This document shows positions 6,845-8,613 of a stretch of 8,613 bases of DNA, in pieces. A program made the translations under genes and the position numbers. The stretch's first letter is position 1; each line of letters starts with the position of its first letter. The notes beneath the pieces are model-generated. The model searched no databases and was not told where the DNA came from. It worked only from the letters and a program-made list of their open reading frames with translations. The DNA is from Bacteroidales bacterium. Its GTDB lineage: Bacteria; Bacteroidota; Bacteroidia; Bacteroidales; NBLH01. Where the stretch lies: NCBI GenBank assembly GCA_021647685.1, contig JAKIUH010000177.1, positions 1 through 8,613 on the forward strand, given 5' to 3'.

Positions 6845-6944
6845 CATACCAAGTGTTGTGTCGTACAAGTTGAAGTAATTTTTGTGTAGGACAAGGCGAA
6901 AATTTTTAACAAAGTTCTACGTAAAAAGAACCAAACTTGGTATG
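6845..6944. repeat. 100-bp imperfect palindrome, MITE-like intergenic repeat
   Basis: The ends are perfect 10-bp inverted repeats, CATACCAAGT (6845-6854) and ACTTGGTATG (6935-6944). Inside, 6879-6892 (TTTTTGTGTAGGAC) can pair along its full length with 6914-6927 (GTTCTACGTAAAAA), 14 pairs including three G-U, so the two stems are collinear. The loop contains AAGGCGAAAATTTTT. It begins 41 bp after the mannosidase stop codon. No transposase or obvious target-site duplication is seen. It resembles short non-autonomous palindromic elements found between Bacteroidota genes, and it might also act as an RNA hairpin at the end of the mannosidase transcript. Confidence 0.5.
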
Positions 6945-7028
6945 ACTAAAACATGCTTGACATGACACTAATAAAAGAAACACTACCAATTATTGTTTGT
7001 ATTTAGTTTTATGGTTTAATTTTCCGGT

Positions 7029-7250
7029 TTAAAGAATTACTTGATTTTGATTAATTTGTTGTCTGTACGGCATTGAATCATCGAGTGGAGCTTTTTGCAA
7101 ACAAAGTTTTTCCGTATCAAAACTCATATAAGGAATGGAATCATCAAGTGTAAGCCGGACTTTATCCGTGTCAACACCTGAAGCTGTTTTTTGAAAAATA
7201 AGAAATAAAAAGAACATGAACAAAGTTGCATAAAAAGTAATTGTTTTCAT
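7029..7250 (-). CDS. Small exported protein with internal duplication, function unknown
   Basis: The 73-residue product has a Lys near its N-terminus and a strongly hydrophobic segment (about 4-19), with KTASG (21-25) as a possible signal-peptidase I region. A mature peptide of about 48 residues would result. It holds two related units: DTDKVRLTLDDSIPY (27-41) and DTEKLCLQKAPLDDSMPY (45-62), the second with three extra residues. At the DNA level, copies of LDDS(I/M)PY (7075-7087 and 7138-7150 cover part) differ at third codon positions, which supports real coding. A Bacteroidota-type -7 box lies about 51 bp upstream of the ATG. There is one cysteine, no lipobox and no known domain. I do not recognise a family; a signalling or interaction peptide is only a guess. 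Confidence 0.6.
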   Translation of the reverse strand: MKTITFYATLFMFFLFLIFQKTASGVDTDKVRLTLDDSIPYMSFDTEKLCLQKAPLDDSMPYRQQINQNQVIL

Positions 7251-7300
7251 TGTAAAAGAGTTTAAGGTTAACTTTTTCGGCTAAGTTCTAATTAATACAG

Positions 7301-7332
7301 CAAATTTATTTTAAAAAAAACTTTTGGCTAAA
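7301..7332 (-). promoter_or_regulatory. Bacteroidota-type promoter of the small exported protein gene
   Basis: On the minus strand, TAAATTTG (7308-7301) matches the -7 consensus TAnnTTTG exactly. TTTAG (7332-7328), 19 bases upstream, is a partial match to the -33 TTTG element. Transcription would start near 7295, giving a leader of about 45 nt before the ATG at 7250. No Shine-Dalgarno sequence is visible in that leader. Confidence 0.45.
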
Positions 7333-7391
7333 GCCTATCTCTGCGTAGATAATTTTTTCGTTGCATAAATGCAAGGGCTATTGAATAGTGC
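7326..7391. repeat. Degenerate REP-like sequence (GGCTAAAGCC type)
   Basis: The small palindrome GGCTAAAGCC (7326-7335) is followed by a second one, TTGCATAAATGCAA (7361-7374), and then by GGGCTATTGAATAG (7375-7388). From memory, GGCTAAAGCC-type stems ending in GGCTATTGAAT-like sequence recur in Bacteroidota intergenic repeats; this copy would be a decayed one, with the second stem no longer matching. The identification is by resemblance only. Confidence 0.3.
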
Positions 7392-7503
7392 TTTTTAACA
7401 AATATTCGGTAATTTAAACATGGCATAAAATATAAAAAGCTGAATTATTTAGAACTATACCACTTTTTCTGATACAAAGAAAAGGCATTTTCTGAAGACT
7501 CTT

Positions 7504-7544
7504 TTCAGGTGAAAACCTGAATTTTTAAAATTCAAGGATTCACC
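7504..7544. repeat. Overlapping hairpins, repeat- or attenuator-like
   Basis: TTCAGGT (7504-7510) pairs perfectly with ACCTGAA (7515-7521) around a GAAA loop. On the plus strand five T residues follow (7522-7526), so this is terminator-like for rightward transcripts. The same arm can instead join a larger fold: GGTGAA (7508-7513) with TTCACC (7539-7544), CCT (7516-7518) with AGG (7535-7537), and GAATTTT with AAAATTC (7519-7533). The two folds exclude each other. No rightward gene starts just upstream or downstream, so a mobile repeat is at least as likely as regulation. Confidence 0.4.
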
Positions 7545-7891
7545 CTAAACTATAAAAACCACAATTAAGCAAGGGTATAACAAATTTCAGAACAACTGAC
7601 CCAATGAGAATTGAGATATGCATAGAAAAATAAAATTTACGGAGTAAAAATCTGCGTAAATCCAATTTATCTGCGGATAAAATATAGTTTTTATCTCGCA
7701 CCTATCTTTGGTGCTAAATCGGGCTCACTCTCAAATCTTATTTGAAGTATCATTTTGTATTAATTGTCAGTGTAAATAATATGTTGGTGGTTATCTAAAT
7801 TTACTTATTCTGATTTTGTAAGGAAAAAAGTGAATATAGAAAGGATTAATTCTTGTTTATTTAAACCGGACTGGGTACTGCTTTTCATGAA

Positions 7892-8542
7892 CTAATCAAT
7901 CATCCCAAAACTCATTGCTTTTACAATTAACTGAGCCGCATTTTTAACTTCAAATTTAAAATAAATATTATTTCTATGTGTATCAATGGTCTTAGGGCTT
8001 AATGATACCACTTCGGCAATTTCTTTATTTGACATTGCTTTAACAAGATAAGCAAAAATTTCTTTTTCACGTTTGGTTAATTCCGGAATAGCTGATTTAA
8101 TATTTGATTTTCTTTTACCGTACAGAATATCCAATACGGTTTTGCCAATTATTTCAGTAAAATATTTTTTATTGTTCAATAAAGCATCAAGGGCAAATTC
8201 AAGCTCATTTTTCACATTCTGTTTATCAAGAATAACAGCTATATTTAGTCTCATTAAAGGTTTAATATGTTCTATGTCGTAATAAGACGTGATTACTGCT
8301 GTTTTAATGTTCTTGCCGGCAGAATGCAATTTCATAATCGCTTTAATGCCATCCAGTTTGGGCATTTCAATATCCATAATAAGCAAATCTATTGGATTAT
8401 TTGCAACAATATCAATTATTTCAAATCCGTTATTTGCACGGAATATTTTTTCAGGCTTCAATATTTGTTCAACAGCAATTTGTAGCCCATCTAAGAAATA
8501 ATCGTGATCATCGGCAATTAATATGTTTTGCTTCTTATTCAT
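7892..8542 (-). CDS. NarL/FixJ-type response regulator with LuxR DNA-binding domain
   Basis: The protein has 216 residues, normal for this class. The receiver domain covers about 5-125: acidic pair Asp11/Asp12 (ADDHD), phosphoacceptor Asp57 in LLIMDIEMP (53-61), Thr85/Ser86 in VITSYYD, and Lys107. The Lys sits in VILDKQN rather than the more usual GYLLKDA. A linker leads to a LuxR helix-turn-helix (about 154-210): LTKREKEIFAYL, NKEIAEVVSLSPKTIDTHRNN and a C-terminal helix AAQLIVKAM. Phosphorylation would promote dimerisation and DNA binding. The ATG overlaps the TGA of the upstream gene (ATGA), a sign of translational coupling with its probable sensor kinase. No chemical signal or target can be inferred. 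Confidence 0.92.
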   Translation of the reverse strand: MNKKQNILIADDHDYFLDGLQIAVEQILKPEKIFRANNGFEIIDIVANNPIDLLIMDIEMPKLDGIKAIMKLHSAGKNIKTAVITSYYDIEHIKPLMRLNIAVILDKQNVKNELEFALDALLNNKKYFTEIIGKTVLDILYGKRKSNIKSAIPELTKREKEIFAYLVKAMSNKEIAEVVSLSPKTIDTHRNNIYFKFEVKNAAQLIVKAMSFGMID

Positions 8543-8613
8543 TGATTAAGCGGAAATTTAAAGTCCAGCACAACTCCTACGCCAGCTTTACTTTCATCGG
8601 TAAAGCTTCCTTT
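8539..8613 (-). CDS. C-terminal end of a probable sensor histidine kinase (5' end outside window)
   Basis: On the minus strand the frame is open from the right edge to TGA at 8541-8539, giving the last 24 residues, KGSFTDESKAGVGVVLDFKF and then PLNQ. The pattern of a short polar segment, a glycine-containing turn, alternating hydrophobic residues and a final F-PL is how many Bacteroidota histidine kinase ATPase domains end (the last beta strand, typically G-T-x-hydrophobic-x-F-P). The 4-bp overlap with a NarL-type response regulator gene strongly favours a HisKA_3-type kinase partner. The fragment alone is too short for proof, and no sensor domain is visible. Confidence 0.65.
   Translation of the reverse strand, partial: KGSFTDESKAGVGVVLDFKFPLNQ

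Larger units (their letters stand above)
7251..7891. other. Repeat-rich intergenic region, 641 bp, no gene seen
   Basis: This gap lies between the stop of the response regulator gene and the start of the small exported protein gene, both leftward. No credible gene was found on either strand. It holds the small gene's promoter (7301-7332) and a series of different repeat-like or hairpin sequences at 7326-7391, 7504-7544, 7650-7680 and 7698-7714. No clear terminator follows the response regulator stop at 7892. The density and variety of such sequences suggest an old collecting site for intergenic repeats. Confidence 0.5.

Noticed and set aside
7650..7680. Possible CRISPR from TCTGCG units
   Set aside because: Only two short, imperfect units 19 bp apart, with no regular repeat-spacer array or cas genes.
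7023..7870. 11-bp inverted repeat TCCGGTTTAAA (7023-7033) and its complement (7860-7870) enclosing the small gene and the repeat-rich gap
   Set aside because: Considered as ends of an inserted element, but matches of this length at this distance are expected by chance in an AT-rich window, similarity stops at once outside, and no target duplication or transposase is seen.
8073..8501. Three open frames of about 70 codons on the plus strand
   Set aside because: All are antisense to the response regulator gene, whose receiver and LuxR motifs are intact.
1..8613. tRNA, rRNA, riboswitch
   Set aside because: No cloverleaf with conserved T-loop GTTCRA pattern, no rRNA-like sequence and no recognised riboswitch core was seen on either strand.

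Overview
The window is AT-rich and carries features typical of Bacteroidota. These include a protein ending in a gliding-motility/type IX secretion (T9SS) type B C-terminal domain, an ECF sigma factor paired with a membrane protein, a lipoprotein GH2 beta-mannosidase, starts without clear Shine-Dalgarno sequences, a TAnnTTTG-type -7 box, and palindromic intergenic repeats. Motility/chemotaxis and T9SS-type parts together suggest an environmental Bacteroidales/Marinilabiliales-like lineage, but the exact taxon cannot be read from this window.

Layout. Bases 2-244 (+) are the 3' end of a methyl-accepting chemotaxis protein. A convergent gap (245-705) holds a CCCTGACAGGG-type palindromic repeat pair and a terminator serving the minus strand. 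A leftward block follows. An ECF sigma factor (2605-2039) is followed 37 bp later by a probable membrane-bound anti-sigma/sensor protein with two PKD domains and a T9SS type B C-terminal domain (2001-706). Upstream of these lie a nitroreductase (4131-3544) and an unrecognised membrane-anchored protein (3506-2685). A perfect 20-bp palindrome separates the nitroreductase pair from the sigma gene. A divergent 92-bp spacer leads to the only complete rightward gene, a lipoprotein beta-mannosidase (4224-6803).

Downstream of the mannosidase is a 100-bp imperfect palindrome resembling a miniature inverted-repeat element. Next comes a small leftward gene (7250-7029) for a 73-residue exported peptide with an internal duplication. 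It is followed by 640 bp of gene-free sequence packed with repeat-like and hairpin sequences. The right end holds a NarL/LuxR-type response regulator (8542-7892) that overlaps by 4 bp the end of an upstream gene, probably its sensor histidine kinase.

The most interesting unit is the sigma factor with its PKD-CHU_C membrane partner. The layout suggests that an extracytoplasmic event sensed by the PKD/CTD ectodomain, perhaps the state of the T9SS or cell envelope, controls release of the sigma factor. The second is the tiny exported repeat peptide: its two copies differ mostly at third codon positions, which argues that it is a real, selected protein.
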